NCBI RefSeq assembly: GCF_000986865.1
Contig: NZ_LAVS01000010.1
Location: 40,450 to 104,449, forward strand
Direction: 5' to 3'
DNA from: Rheinheimera mesophila
GTDB taxonomy: Bacteria > Pseudomonadota > Gammaproteobacteria > Enterobacterales > Alteromonadaceae
DNA length: 64,000 nt
The position numbers and the translations under genes were made by a program. This document shows, one piece after another, positions 1 to 10,602 of the stretch. Each line of letters starts with the position of its first letter. Position 1 is the first letter of the stretch. The notes beneath the pieces were generated by a model. That model was not told the DNA's origin, made no database searches, and worked only from the letters and a program-made list of their open reading frames with translations.

Positions 1-1
1 C

Positions 2-1978
2 GAGCTCTTGGCGGGTTTTAACAATGATGCAGGCACAGCTCAGACCAACACCAATGGTGTGGCAACTCTGGGGGTGCGTGTGGGCACCAAAAGTGGCGCG
101 GGTACCATCACGGCGGCGCTGACCGGGGGCCAAACTGCAACGATCAGCTTTGTTTCGGCAGGTGATGCAGATGATGTAGAACCCGAAAAGCCTGTCGGGT
201 CGCTGCGCCTGATCGCGGACAACCTGCAGTTAGGCTCAGGAGAAACGGCACAAGTGGCATTATCTGCCTTAGTGCTGGATACCAATAACATAGTACAGCC
301 CGGTGTTGCTGTGCAGTTCAGTGCCAGCTCTGGAGAATTGCAGGTGCTAAGTGCAATGACCGAAGCTGATGGTGTTGCTAAAGCAAGCTTATCCAGTAGT
401 GTAGATCCCTCGCTGCGCACTATCACTGTGACGGCGTCTGTCGGTGACAACATAGCGACGTTGGATATCAGTGTGGTGGGTACGTCACTCTTCATCAGTG
501 CGCCTGGCTCTATGGTGTTAAACGATGAAGTGGCGATCACAGCGGATCTAACCGACTTTGATGGCAAAGGTATTGAGGGACAAAGCCTAACTGTCAGCTC
601 CTCGTTAAATAATCCGATCACCAGCACTTCTCTGGTAACAGCCGGAAACAGCGGCAGAATAACCTTTCTCTATAAAGCTGTGACAGGAGGTACAGATGAA
701 ATTCGTGTTACGGGCCTGGGCGCCAGCGCCACTGCAACTATTCAAATTCAGCCAGACCAGTTCCGTTTTCTAACGACTGAAGCAGTGGAAGTTCCATTAG
801 GTTCTGAGCAGTCCCTGACACTAGAGTGGCTGGTCAATAATTTACCTAACGCGAATAAAGTGCTGAACTTCACCACGACCCGAGGCACTGTGGGTGTGTT
901 GAGTGGAAATTTGACTCAGGTCTCAGTTGATCAAACCACCAATGCACAGGGCGCAGCCACTGTCTTGGTCACCTCTGATTTTGCCGGTTTTGCCAATATA
1001 GCGGCTACTGAAGTTCGTCCCGGCGCTACAGATTTGTTGACCACCCAAACTCGAATTGAATTTATTGCTACCATGCCCAACAAGGTCGAGGTTCAGGCTT
1101 TCCCGGCGCAATTAGGGCCGGGAGAGCAGAGTGTGGTTCGTGCTGTGGTACGCGATCAGAACAACAATCCGGTGAAAAATCGCTCTGTCGCCTTCACACT
1201 CAATGGTGCGGCCGGAGGACAAATTAATCCTGCCACTGCAGTGACTGATTCACAGGGACTGGCCAGTACCGTATTGACGGCAGACAGTACGACAGGAGCA
1301 GCTACAGGGGCTAATTTGAATATACAGGCGACAGTGCTGAATTCAGCTCCTGTTATCAGCAGCACTGCTGCTGTTTCTGTTGGCAAACGCACTTTATTTT
1401 TCCGCTTCGGCACAGGCAACAACATACAGGAGCCATCCGCATCATTGTTCAGTAAAGAGTTCGCGGTGCTGGTCACAGACTCTTCAGGTAATCCGGTGGC
1501 AGGGCAGGATCTGAATGTCTCTGTCTTGCCTGTCAGTTACAATAAAGGGGTGTGGCAGCCAGTCCCGGATTTGATTGATTTTGAATACTGGGATGCCGTT
1601 GTGACATTAGCTGACAGCAATCCTGCCAGCCCCGGAATTGAAGCCTGTATCAGTGAGGATCTGAATAACAATGGCCTGATGGACCCGGGCGAAGATACCA
1701 ACGGTGATGGCCAGTTAACTCCGGGCAATGTCGCCTCTGTGCCACGGACGGTGCAGGCCGACGAAAACGGTATAGCGACCTTTGATTTAACTTATCCGCG
1801 AGATATAGCCCCCTGGACCACGGTCTTGTTAACCGTATCAGGATTTGCTGATGGTTCTGAGAATGTAGTCAGCCAGGAATTTAGAACCATAGTTTCAGGC
1901 GCTTATGTGGCTGATGAGACATCAGGGCCAGCCAGAAATCCTTACGGCGAGGGCACTTCTTGTTCTGACACGCTGTAG
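2..1978 (+). CDS. Ig-like (Big_1-type) repeat surface protein, 3' part
   Basis: The frame is open to the left edge, so this is the C-terminal 658 residues of a longer protein and its start is outside the window. It is built of about six beta-rich repeats of roughly 90-100 residues with the Big_1/invasin pattern (a 'D..G.A...L' turn recurs, e.g. ADGVAKASL, TDSQGLASTVL, DENGIATFDL). Such proteins are usually secreted or surface-exposed adhesins. Around residues 550-575 lies a double calcium-loop-like stretch, DLNNNGLMDPGE followed by DTNGDGQLTPG. There are only two Cys, one near this loop and one five residues from the C-terminus, so a disulfide is possible. A hairpin terminator follows. The exact role is not deducible. 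Confidence 0.75.
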   Translation, partial: ELLAGFNNDAGTAQTNTNGVATLGVRVGTKSGAGTITAALTGGQTATISFVSAGDADDVEPEKPVGSLRLIADNLQLGSGETAQVALSALVLDTNNIVQPGVAVQFSASSGELQVLSAMTEADGVAKASLSSSVDPSLRTITVTASVGDNIATLDISVVGTSLFISAPGSMVLNDEVAITADLTDFDGKGIEGQSLTVSSSLNNPITSTSLVTAGNSGRITFLYKAVTGGTDEIRVTGLGASATATIQIQPDQFRFLTTEAVEVPLGSEQSLTLEWLVNNLPNANKVLNFTTTRGTVGVLSGNLTQVSVDQTTNAQGAATVLVTSDFAGFANIAATEVRPGATDLLTTQTRIEFIATMPNKVEVQAFPAQLGPGEQSVVRAVVRDQNNNPVKNRSVAFTLNGAAGGQINPATAVTDSQGLASTVLTADSTTGAATGANLNIQATVLNSAPVISSTAAVSVGKRTLFFRFGTGNNIQEPSASLFSKEFAVLVTDSSGNPVAGQDLNVSVLPVSYNKGVWQPVPDLIDFEYWDAVVTLADSNPASPGIEACISEDLNNNGLMDPGEDTNGDGQLTPGNVASVPRTVQADENGIATFDLTYPRDIAPWTTVLLTVSGFADGSENVVSQEFRTIVSGAYVADETSGPARNPYGEGTSCSDTL

Positions 1979-1999
1979 CCTGTAAAAATGAGCTAAATA

Positions 2000-2026
2000 A
2001 AAAGGCGGAATTCAATCCGCCTTTTT
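2000..2026. terminator. Bidirectional hairpin terminator
   Basis: A GGCGGA/TCCGCC stem flanked by A-run and T-run (AAAAGGCGGA ... TCCGCCTTTTT) lies between two convergent genes. It can end transcription of the Ig-repeat gene on the plus strand and of astB on the minus strand. Confidence 0.85.
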
Positions 2027-2042
2027 GCTGTTACACACGAGT

Positions 2043-3386
2043 TTAGTTACGCTGGAACTGATACACCGACCCTAATTTTAAGATTTGAGTCAGTTCATCA
2101 AGAGCCTGGCGGCTTTCAATCAGCAACTGTGGGTCGGCTAAATCATCTTCACAGATCTGGTCGCGGTAATGTTTGTCCACCCACTGATTTAACCGGACAA
2201 ATAAGCTGTCGTTCATCAGAACTGCAGGATTGACGGCCTGATGTTCAGCTTCGCTCATTGCCACGCGCAGGCGCAAACAGGCTGGGCCACCGCCATTTTG
2301 CATACTTTGTTTAACATCAAAATAATGCACCTGCCGAATGGGGGTGCCCCGTCCTGTCAGTTGTTCCAGATAAGCTGATACCGTATCGCTGTCCCGACAC
2401 TCGGTCGGTGCAATAATCGCCATGTCGCCATTGGCTAAGGTCACCAGTTGGGTGTTAAACAGATAGGTTTTTACAGCCTCGGCCACTGACACTTCAGAGC
2501 TTTTTACTTCAATAAAGTGCAAGTCCGCAGCAGTACCAAACTTACGACGAATTTCATCCAGTTTAGCCTGAGTATCCACAAAAGCCTGTTCATGGAAAAA
2601 CAGCACGTTTTGGTTTCCGACAGCAATCACGTCATTGTGAAATACACCCTGGTCTATCACATCCGGGTTTTGCTGCATCATCACAGCACCATGTTCAGAC
2701 AAACCATGCAAACGGGCCACCGCTTCACAGGCTTCCAGCGTATGCCGGGCCGGGAAGCGTTTAGGTGCCGGCTTAGACGCATCAAAGGCATAACGGCCGT
2801 ATACAAACAGCTCTACACCAGCCTGACCATAATCGCTGCACAAACGGGTATGATTGGCGGCACCTTCGTCGCCAAAGTGGTCGTTATCCGGCAAATGCTG
2901 GTGATGCGCAAAATACTTTTCATCACTGAACATCGCCTTAAGGATACGACCTGTGGTCAAAGGTTCCAATGAGCGGTGAAACTTATTGGTTAAGTTGGCA
3001 GGGGTAAAGTGAATTTTACCGTCTGCTGTATCTGCACTGGGTGAAATAGTTGCAGCGTTCGCTGTCCACATACTGGACGCTGAGCAGACGGCTTTCAGCA
3101 CTGCCGGTGCTTGTTTGGCGGCTTTGCTGATCACGTCGCTGTCTGTGCCGGTAAAACCTAAACGTCTTAAGGTGTAGACATCAGGTCTTTCCTGTGGAGC
3201 CAATACCCCCTGTATCAGACCCAGCTCAGACAAAGACTTCATCTTCTGCAAGCCCTGTTTAGCCGCTTGTTTTGGGCTGGAGGTATTTTTGGCGTTATTA
3301 AGTGAGGCAACGTTACCGATGGATAATCCGGCATAGTTGTGCGTTGGCCCGACCAGGCCGTCAAAATTTGCTTCAAAGAACTTCAT
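2043..3386 (-). CDS. astB: N-succinylarginine dihydrolase AstB
   Basis: Second enzyme of the arginine succinyltransferase (AST) pathway: it hydrolyses N2-succinylarginine to N2-succinylornithine, ammonia and CO2. At 447 residues it has the family's length. The N-terminus reads [15 protein letters not shown] as in AstB. The amidinotransferase-fold catalytic residues are visible: Glu in [10 protein letters not shown], His in [10 protein letters not shown] and Cys near the end in [11 protein letters not shown]. The start has an AAGGA ribosome site about nine bases upstream. The other ast genes are not in this window, so astB stands alone here. Cytoplasmic. Confidence 0.95.
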   Translation of the reverse strand: MKFFEANFDGLVGPTHNYAGLSIGNVASLNNAKNTSSPKQAAKQGLQKMKSLSELGLIQGVLAPQERPDVYTLRRLGFTGTDSDVISKAAKQAPAVLKAVCSASSMWTANAATISPSADTADGKIHFTPANLTNKFHRSLEPLTTGRILKAMFSDEKYFAHHQHLPDNDHFGDEGAANHTRLCSDYGQAGVELFVYGRYAFDASKPAPKRFPARHTLEACEAVARLHGLSEHGAVMMQQNPDVIDQGVFHNDVIAVGNQNVLFFHEQAFVDTQAKLDEIRRKFGTAADLHFIEVKSSEVSVAEAVKTYLFNTQLVTLANGDMAIIAPTECRDSDTVSAYLEQLTGRGTPIRQVHYFDVKQSMQNGGGPACLRLRVAMSEAEHQAVNPAVLMNDSLFVRLNQWVDKHYRDQICEDDLADPQLLIESRQALDELTQILKLGSVYQFQRN

Positions 3387-3465
3387 TTTTGCTTTATTCC
3401 TTCATTTTTTGGGAAGGGGCACTGCTTTTATTGTTATTGCGGCCGTTTTTTGTTTGCTTCATGTT

Positions 3466-3752
3466 CCCCTGCGTACTTCAAGCTACAGCGGTGTTGGCAG
3501 CGCTACTCACACCGGTCACATAGGCTAACTATGCTCCCGGAGATTCGCTCGCTTGCCGCCTGGCTGTAACTTCAATTACTTTGGGAGTATCCCTGCGTAC
3601 TTCAAGCTACCGCGGTGTTGGCCGCGCTACTCGCACCGGTCACAGAAGTGAACTATGCTCCCGGAGATTCGCTCGCTTGCCGCCTGGCTGTAACTTCAAT
3701 TACTTTGGGAGTATCCCTGCGTACTTCAAGCCACAGCAGTGTTGGCTGCGCT
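3466..3752. repeat. Tandem array of ERIC-like 124-bp repeats
   Basis: Two nearly identical 124-bp units (3466-3589 and 3590-3713) are followed by a third, truncated copy (3714 to about 3752). Read on the minus strand each has the hairpin core CCGG-gag-CATAG-N5-CTATG-tga-CCGG. This resembles the core of ERIC/IRU elements as I remember it from the ERIC1R and ERIC2 primers, and the unit length is close to the 127 bp of ERIC. The array fills most of the 535-bp gap between astB and topA. The short ORFs read through it are artefacts of the repeat. Related copies lie at 6573-6753 and 33634-33757. Confidence 0.8.
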
Positions 3753-3838
3753 TTGACTACTTTATGCAAGGCCCGCTGTTTTATTCAGCGAAAAGTCACT
3801 AAATTGTGACCTTCTGGCATAATAATGAACTTATTCTC

Positions 3839-3867
3839 TTGTCACAACTTGAGTTTACGGATATACG
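3839..3867 (+). promoter_or_regulatory. Candidate sigma-70 promoter of topA
   Basis: TTGTCA, 17 bases, then TATACG, ending about 55 bases before the topA start codon. The match to both boxes is fair and the spacing ideal. This is an inference from sequence alone. Confidence 0.45.
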
Positions 3868-3921
3868 TTAAAAAAGAAGTGCTCTGTGGCACGCTAAAAG
3901 GTCAGGGATCTCAATCATAAA

Positions 3922-6513
3922 ATGGCGAAATCACTAGTCATAGTCGAATCACCAGCGAAAGCTAAAACCATTAATAAATACCTTGGAAATGACTTTATCG
4001 TTAAATCCAGCGTCGGTCATATCCGCGATCTGCCAACGAGCAGCAGCAAAGATAAAGTAAAAGAAGATAAAACCAAGCTCAGTAAAGAGCAAAAAGAGTA
4101 CCAGGCTTTGGTTGAGCGTATGGGCATCGATCCGAACAACAACTGGCAGGCCCGTTATGAAATTTTGCCCGGCAAAGAAAAAGTCGTCAAAGAGCTGAAA
4201 GCGCTGGCTGAAAAAGCAGACACTGTTTATCTGGCAACGGACTTAGACCGGGAAGGGGAGGCGATCGCCTGGCACCTTCAGGAAATTATTGGCGGTGAGC
4301 ATCAGAAGTTTAAGCGGGTGGTGTTTAACGAAATCACTCAAAACGCCATTAAAAATGCTTTTGTTGAACCCGGTGAAGTCAATCAGCACAGAGTCAATGC
4401 CCAGCAAGCCCGTCGCTTTTTAGACCGGGTGGTGGGTTTTATGGTCTCGCCATTGCTGTGGAAAAAAGTGGCCCGGGGTTTATCGGCAGGTCGGGTGCAA
4501 TCTGTGGCTGTGCGTTTGGTGGTCGAGCGTGAGCGCGAGATTAAAGCTTTTGTGCCGGAAGAATACTGGACTGTGGCTGCTGACACCCAGACTACACTGG
4601 GCAGCAAATTGCAACTGGACGTGGCTAAACAGGCCGGAAAAGCCTTTCGACCTGAAAATAAAGCACAAACTGACGCTGCTGTAGCTTTACTGCAAAAAGC
4701 CAGTTACACAGTCACAGAGCGCGAAGACAAGCCATCGAGCAGCAAGGCTCAGGCGCCTTTTATCACCTCAACCTTACAGCAGGCTGCCAGTACTCGTTTA
4801 GGTTATGGTGTGAAAAAAACCATGATGCTGGCACAGCGTCTGTATGAGGCCGGTCACATTACCTATATGCGTACTGACTCGACCAACTTAAGTGTCGATG
4901 CATTAACGGCCTGCCGCTCTTACATTGAACAGAATTTTGGCGCTAAATACCTGCCAGAGCAACCACTTAGTTATGGCAGTAAAGCCAATGCCCAGGAAGC
5001 ACACGAAGCCATTCGTCCTTCTGATGTATTTGTGCTAGCCAGCAGCCTGCAGGACATGGAAGCCGATGCCCGTAAGCTATACGAGCTGATTTGGCGTCAG
5101 TTTGTCGCCTGTCAGATGCCATCAGCTCAATACGATGTCACCACTATTACGGTCACAGCCGCTGATTTTGAATTAAAAGCCAAAGGCCGGGTATTACGTT
5201 TTGATGGCTGGACTAAAGTGCAGCCTGCACAAAAACGCAAAGACGAAGAAGAGCTGGAGCTACCGGATGTAAAACCGGGCGAAAGTCTTACCCTGGAACA
5301 GTTAGTCCCGGCTCAGCATTTTACTAAGCCACCAGCGCGCTTTAGCGAAGCCAGTTTAGTCAAAGAATTAGAAAAACGCGGCATTGGCCGTCCTTCGACC
5401 TACGCTGCCATTATTTCAACTATTCAGGAACGTGGTTATGTCAAAGTAGACAACCGCCGTTTTTATGCCGAAAAAATGGGTGAAATTGTCACAGACCGTT
5501 TAGTCGAAAACTTCAGCGATTTAATGAGTTACGACTTTACCGCTAATATGGAAGTCAGGCTGGATGATATAGCGCAGGGCGAGTTGCAGTGGAAAAAGGT
5601 TCTGGACCAATTCTACGGCGATTTTTCTCATCAGTTAAAAACAGCAGAAGCTGATCCTGAGCAGGGCGGTATGCGCACCAATCAGTTTGTGCTGACCGAT
5701 ATTGCCTGTCCGACTTGTGGCCGCCAGATGGGGATTCGTACCGCATCCACTGGGGTGTTTTTGGGCTGCTCAGGCTACAACCTGCCACCAAAAGAGCGCT
5801 GTACCACCACCATGAACCTGACGCCAGGCGATGATGTGGTGGAAGTGGCCGACGATGACGAATTAGAGACCGAAGTACTGCGTCATAAAAAGCGCTGTGC
5901 TAAATGCGGTACTGCGATGGATCATTACCTGATTGACGAGCAGCGTAAGCTTTACGTTTGTGGTAATAATCCGGGCTGTGACGGTTATCTGGTTGAATCC
6001 GGTGTATTTAAACTCAAAGGCTATGACGGTCCGCTGATCGAATGTGAAAAGTGTGGCAGCGATATGCAGCTTAAATCCGGCCGTTTTGGTAAGTATTTTG
6101 GCTGTACCAATGACGCCTGTAAAAATACCCGTAAGCTGCTGAAAAATGGCGAGGCGGCGCCGCCGAAAGAAGATCCGGTGCATTTGCCTGAGCTTAAATG
6201 TGAAAAATCAGACACTTATTTTGTGTTGCGTGACGGCGCTGCAGGTTTATTCCTCGCTGCAGCTACTTTCCCTAAATCCAGGGAAACCCGTGCGCCTTTG
6301 GTGTCTGAACTGGCGCGGTTTAAAGATCGGATTATGCCGAAGTTTCATTATCTGGCTGAAGCGCCTGCAACGGATGCCGCCGGAAATCCTGCCATCATCC
6401 GCTGGAGTCGTAAGACCAAACAGCAGTATGTGATGACGGAAAAAGACGGTAAAGCCACAGGCTGGTCGGCCTGGTATGAACATGGCCGCTGGGTCGTGAC
6501 CAAAGAAAAATAA
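3922..6513 (+). CDS. topA: DNA topoisomerase I
   Basis: Type IA topoisomerase that relaxes negative supercoils through a 5'-phosphotyrosine intermediate. The 863 residues match the E. coli enzyme in length. The N-terminal TOPRIM domain starts with [13 protein letters not shown] and has the metal-binding [12 protein letters not shown]. The active-site tyrosine is in [10 protein letters not shown] (about residue 318). The C-terminus carries three four-cysteine zinc ribbons, starting [18 protein letters not shown] and CEKCGSDMQ, then a Cys-poor tail. It stands alone between a repeat array and a strong terminator, upstream of cysB as in related genomes. Cytoplasmic, on DNA. Confidence 0.98.
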   Translation: MAKSLVIVESPAKAKTINKYLGNDFIVKSSVGHIRDLPTSSSKDKVKEDKTKLSKEQKEYQALVERMGIDPNNNWQARYEILPGKEKVVKELKALAEKADTVYLATDLDREGEAIAWHLQEIIGGEHQKFKRVVFNEITQNAIKNAFVEPGEVNQHRVNAQQARRFLDRVVGFMVSPLLWKKVARGLSAGRVQSVAVRLVVEREREIKAFVPEEYWTVAADTQTTLGSKLQLDVAKQAGKAFRPENKAQTDAAVALLQKASYTVTEREDKPSSSKAQAPFITSTLQQAASTRLGYGVKKTMMLAQRLYEAGHITYMRTDSTNLSVDALTACRSYIEQNFGAKYLPEQPLSYGSKANAQEAHEAIRPSDVFVLASSLQDMEADARKLYELIWRQFVACQMPSAQYDVTTITVTAADFELKAKGRVLRFDGWTKVQPAQKRKDEEELELPDVKPGESLTLEQLVPAQHFTKPPARFSEASLVKELEKRGIGRPSTYAAIISTIQERGYVKVDNRRFYAEKMGEIVTDRLVENFSDLMSYDFTANMEVRLDDIAQGELQWKKVLDQFYGDFSHQLKTAEADPEQGGMRTNQFVLTDIACPTCGRQMGIRTASTGVFLGCSGYNLPPKERCTTTMNLTPGDDVVEVADDDELETEVLRHKKRCAKCGTAMDHYLIDEQRKLYVCGNNPGCDGYLVESGVFKLKGYDGPLIECEKCGSDMQLKSGRFGKYFGCTNDACKNTRKLLKNGEAAPPKEDPVHLPELKCEKSDTYFVLRDGAAGLFLAAATFPKSRETRAPLVSELARFKDRIMPKFHYLAEAPATDAAGNPAIIRWSRKTKQQYVMTEKDGKATGWSAWYEHGRWVVTKEK

Positions 6514-6531
6514 AAGTAATTTCAATGCATT

Positions 6532-6558
6532 AAAAGAGGCGCTTAGGCGCCTTTTTTA
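6532..6558 (+). terminator. topA terminator
   Basis: An AGGCGC/GCGCCT stem with a short loop is followed by six T, about 20 bases after the topA stop codon. Confidence 0.85.
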
Positions 6559-6572
6559 ATGTCTGAGCACTC

Positions 6573-6753
6573 TACCCAAAGTAAGTGGAGTTACAGGGAG
6601 CGACCAGTGAGTGAGACCCCAGGAGCATCGTAGTCCTATGTGCAATTGGATTGAGGCAAAATGCGCACACAATGCCAAGTAGATATTTTCTCCATATGTC
6701 CGGGGCGAGAGCACACAGTTGACAAAGTGGCAGCTTCAGGCACGAACGGGATA
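6573..6753 (+). repeat. Diverged ERIC-like element with an internal insertion
   Basis: The ends, TACCCAAAGTA and GCACGAACGGGATA, match the ends of the 124-bp repeat family, and the left half keeps GAGACCCCAGGAGCAT. The element is about 57 bp longer than the unit. The extra bases fall in the central hairpin, between CCTATGTG and a second CATATGTCCGGGG. It ends next to the stop codon of the downstream minus-strand gene. Insertion-bearing ERIC variants are known in enterobacteria and vibrios; the resemblance here is by eye. Confidence 0.65.
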
Positions 6754-6754
6754 G

Positions 6755-7522
6755 TTACCACTTACGTTTCGGCGCAAATAAGACATCCAAATCATTGTTC
6801 TCTTGCTCGGCTTTTTTCTGCCGGTCGCGCAGGTTACCTTCTTTGAGTTCAGTCGCAATATCTTCAAGTATCGTCATCACTTCACTTTTACGAGTGGTCA
6901 CGTAGTCATCTGCATGAGCACAATTGGACAAAGTCGTTAGTGCCTTTTCATAACATTGCCGTGCTGAGCCCAACATGTTACCGGCGCGGGCCTGATTACC
7001 ACGTTTGATCTGGCTTTCCACATTAATTCGCAGTTGCAGCATCTCAAGCCGCCTGTCTTCCTGTACTACGGTCTGAGTATCAATATTGCCGCGAGCATGC
7101 TCAGCCCGCAAAATTGTGCGTAATTTTTTAATGCCCTGGATCATACTGATAATTTGCTTGTCATTATCGGGCATGGTCAAACTTTCAACTGTCATATCGC
7201 CAGATGCGCTGTCGTTTAACCGGGCCTCCGTCTCGCTGATCCGTTTTTTCAGCTCTTTTGAGGCGGGTTCCAGTTCCAGCATGGCTTTGAGTGTGACCAC
7301 TATACGTTTGAGCAGCATTTGGACTATGCCTTTGGTTATAGGCACATTGGCTGCATTGAGCAGAATGTCTTCTGTATCTTCCAGAAGTGATCTGAGTTTA
7401 GAAAACTCAGCGCGTTTGAGCGCTGCCAATCGCTCTTTGTGTTGCTGCACGGCGTTGACAATCACGGCGATAATCACCAATGCAACAACCAGTACAATGA
7501 TAATGGTAAAAAGCATCCACAC
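6755..7522 (-). CDS. Unknown membrane-anchored coiled-coil protein
   Basis: I do not recognise a named family. The 255 residues begin with one hydrophobic segment (about residues 3-24, rich in I, V and A). Long, charged, helical stretches follow with no Cys motif or catalytic signature, e.g. ELEPASKELKKRISETEARL and a Lys/Glu-rich tail ending FAPKRKW. The topology suggests an N-terminal inner-membrane anchor with a cytoplasmic coiled-coil or TPR-like body. It is 99 bp downstream of a histidine kinase gene on the same strand and may be cotranscribed. An ERIC-like element abuts its 3' end. Possibly a conserved topA-cysB neighbour in this order. Confidence 0.6.
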   Translation of the reverse strand: MWMLFTIIIVLVVALVIIAVIVNAVQQHKERLAALKRAEFSKLRSLLEDTEDILLNAANVPITKGIVQMLLKRIVVTLKAMLELEPASKELKKRISETEARLNDSASGDMTVESLTMPDNDKQIISMIQGIKKLRTILRAEHARGNIDTQTVVQEDRRLEMLQLRINVESQIKRGNQARAGNMLGSARQCYEKALTTLSNCAHADDYVTTRKSEVMTILEDIATELKEGNLRDRQKKAEQENNDLDVLFAPKRKW

Positions 7523-7621
7523 TCCGTTGACCCCAAAACAGTTTGGGACTTGTCTGTTAAAACTGTTTGTATGGCAGTTTTTAAAGTTTCGCTGTGTTTA
7601 ACTCAGGATATCCGGGTCATA

Positions 7622-8314
7622 TCAGGGCAGAAACAGGCTGAACATAGCGCCACCATACAAACCGCCATTGTTTAAGCGAATAAAACCTGTTTTACCATGA
7701 TTTTTATGCGCTTTGGCTATTAACCCTGCAAAAAACAGGCCTAAACCTGTTCGACCTGCTGCTAAATTTAAATCTTTCATCAGGGTATCGGCATTGTCCA
7801 GCATAAATTCAGGATAGCCCGGACCATCATCGTGCAGTTCGATCGCTAACCCCTGTTCGGTTTGCTCTGCACGCAGGACCAGTTTACTTTTCGTATAACG
7901 CAATGCATTGATAAACATATCATTGAGCAGGTTGCTGATCAGGTCACTGTCAAAATACCAAAGCAACTCAGTGCTCGCCTGAATTTCAACCTGGATATTT
8001 TTCTGGGCGCTGTACATTTCATTTTTCAGCAGGATTTCTTCAAATAAATCACAGATATAATACTGATCAATTTGAAGGGGTAACTGATTTTTTTCGATAC
8101 GGTACAACGACAGTAACTGTAATAAATTGATATTCAGCCGGTTCGCTTCGTAGTGAATACGGGACAACTCCTCGTGGCCATTACTATCCAGTTGTTGCTG
8201 CTGTTGTTGCAGGTTATCTATCGACTGGATCAATAGACACAATGAGTTTTTCATATCATGTGCGGCAGATGCCAGCACTGTTGCAAAGTCGATGGATGAG
8301 TCTGAACCTGACAT
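7622..8314 (-). CDS. Sensorless histidine kinase-like protein
   Basis: The protein has 230 residues when started at the ATG at 8314, which has GGGGA six bases upstream; a GTG 39 bases earlier has no ribosome site. It consists only of a kinase core: an H-box SAAHDMKNSL with the phosphoacceptor His at residue 19, N-box NDMFINALRY, G1 box HDDGPGYP and G2 box RTGLGLFFAG. No membrane segment or sensor domain is present, so it is probably cytoplasmic and takes its signal from a partner. No response regulator is next to it. The next gene downstream is the coiled-coil membrane protein, and cysB lies divergently upstream. Confidence 0.85.
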   Translation of the reverse strand: MSGSDSSIDFATVLASAAHDMKNSLCLLIQSIDNLQQQQQQLDSNGHEELSRIHYEANRLNINLLQLLSLYRIEKNQLPLQIDQYYICDLFEEILLKNEMYSAQKNIQVEIQASTELLWYFDSDLISNLLNDMFINALRYTKSKLVLRAEQTEQGLAIELHDDGPGYPEFMLDNADTLMKDLNLAAGRTGLGLFFAGLIAKAHKNHGKTGFIRLNNGGLYGGAMFSLFLP

Positions 8315-8385
8315 ACTGTCCCCGATGCTCCCGTTGTACCGCCATTGATGCACACACAGCAGTTTTTTTAGTTACTATTGGTTAT

Positions 8386-8418
8386 ATATTCCATTCAAAT
8401 CAAAATAAGTTGGAATAT
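8386..8418. promoter_or_regulatory. Inverted repeat in the kinase-cysB divergent region
   Basis: ATATTCCA and TGGAATAT face each other across 17 bases in an AT-rich stretch between the divergent kinase gene and cysB. The position fits an operator, possibly for CysB autoregulation (CysB is known to repress its own gene). No experimentally defined consensus was matched, so this is inference. Confidence 0.35.
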
Positions 8419-8469
8419 CCAATCGAATATGTATAGTGTTTATATCATATGCCAAGAACGGATCACTGA

Positions 8470-9450
<981 letters not shown>

Positions 9451-9467
9451 AGCAATAGTTTGCTGCT

Positions 9468-9488
9468 GAAGGGCCCGTCGGGCCCTTC
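9468..9488 (+). terminator. Hairpin after cysB
   Basis: Perfect nine-base-pair stem GAAGGGCCC/GGGCCCTTC with a three-base loop. It lacks a long T-run, so termination efficiency is uncertain. Confidence 0.65.
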
Positions 9489-9723
9489 CAGTTTCGTTGG
9501 TCTGAACCATAAAGCCTTGAACCACAAGGCAAGTTATTGCCACTGCATCTGATCATACCTTCCTCGCTGTATTCTTATCTCGATACGCTATCACTGTCTG
9601 TGCTTTAAATTTATTGTGGTGGACTTCCAGATGTTTACATGTCTGTTTTGGCTGGTTATGCTGCACGAAGCAGAACTAAACAGCGCAGCCCGTTTACACA
9701 AGCCGGGTCAATAGGTAGAGGTC

Positions 9724-10602
9724 ATGATTGATTTAAAATTGCTGCGAACTTTACAGGCCTTACAGCAGACGGGCAGCTTAGTCGCTGCGGCTGAGCAGTT
9801 GTGCCTGACGCAGTCGGCATTGTCGCATCAGCTTAAAGAGGCCGAGTCTTATCTGGGGGCCGCGCTTTATTTGCGGAAAAGTCAGCCCGTGAGTTTTAGC
9901 AGCCAAGGCCAGATGCTATTAGAGTTAGCCGCACAAATATTGCCTTTGGTGGCGCAGGTGGAAATGCAGCTTAAAGGCAAAGCCCTAAAGCGTATCCGAT
10001 TAGCCGTCGAGTGCCATGCCTGCTTTCATTGGTTGCTGCCAGCGGTTAAAGCTTTTGCCCGACTAGAACCAAACTATCCGGTTGAGTTTTCTGCTGAAAT
10101 TGAACACAACGCGCTGGATGCGTTGTTAAGTGACGATCTGGACCTGGTGTTGACCACCGACTTGCGTGAACTGCAAGGCGTGTTTTTCGAAGCTTTATTT
10201 GAAATGGAATTGTGTCTGGGAGTAAGCGCTGATCATCCGCTGGTGCAACACCCTTTTGTAAAAGCACAGCAGCTCAAAGAGGAGACGTTATTGGGTTATC
10301 CATTGCCTTTGGACAGACAGGATTTATACCGTTATGTGTTGGCACCTGCTGGGTTAGAAGCCAAATTCAGAGCGGTAGCACAAAGTAGCCAGATTTTGCA
10401 GTTAATTGCCACCGGGCAGGGCGTTGCTTTGTTGCCACGTTGGCTGATGGAACCTTACCGGGCTCAGGGGCTGCTGGCGGTATTGCCGGTCGGTGAACAA
10501 GGTTTATTCCGGACTATGTATGCAGCCTGTCGACAGGGCCAGCATCAGGCGGGCCCACTGCAACAGTTGGTAGAACAAATCCGCCTGCATCAACCTTCGT
10601 AA
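9724..10602 (+). CDS. metR: MetR, LysR-type regulator of methionine synthesis
   Basis: Homocysteine-responsive activator of met genes. The 292 residues start [13 protein letters not shown] with the LysR helix-turn-helix ([19 protein letters not shown]). MetR signatures follow: [19 protein letters not shown] and the effector-domain start [17 protein letters not shown]. No metE or metH flanks it here, so its classic divergent partner is elsewhere. The 273 bp upstream carry no gene. Its last codons overlap the end of convergent queC by 13 bp. Confidence 0.93.
   Translation: MIDLKLLRTLQALQQTGSLVAAAEQLCLTQSALSHQLKEAESYLGAALYLRKSQPVSFSSQGQMLLELAAQILPLVAQVEMQLKGKALKRIRLAVECHACFHWLLPAVKAFARLEPNYPVEFSAEIEHNALDALLSDDLDLVLTTDLRELQGVFFEALFEMELCLGVSADHPLVQHPFVKAQQLKEETLLGYPLPLDRQDLYRYVLAPAGLEAKFRAVAQSSQILQLIATGQGVALLPRWLMEPYRAQGLLAVLPVGEQGLFRTMYAACRQGQHQAGPLQQLVEQIRLHQPS

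Noticed and set aside
3302..3809. Several short overlapping ORFs upstream of topA
   Set aside because: They are read through the tandem repeat, resemble each other for that reason and lack ribosome sites.
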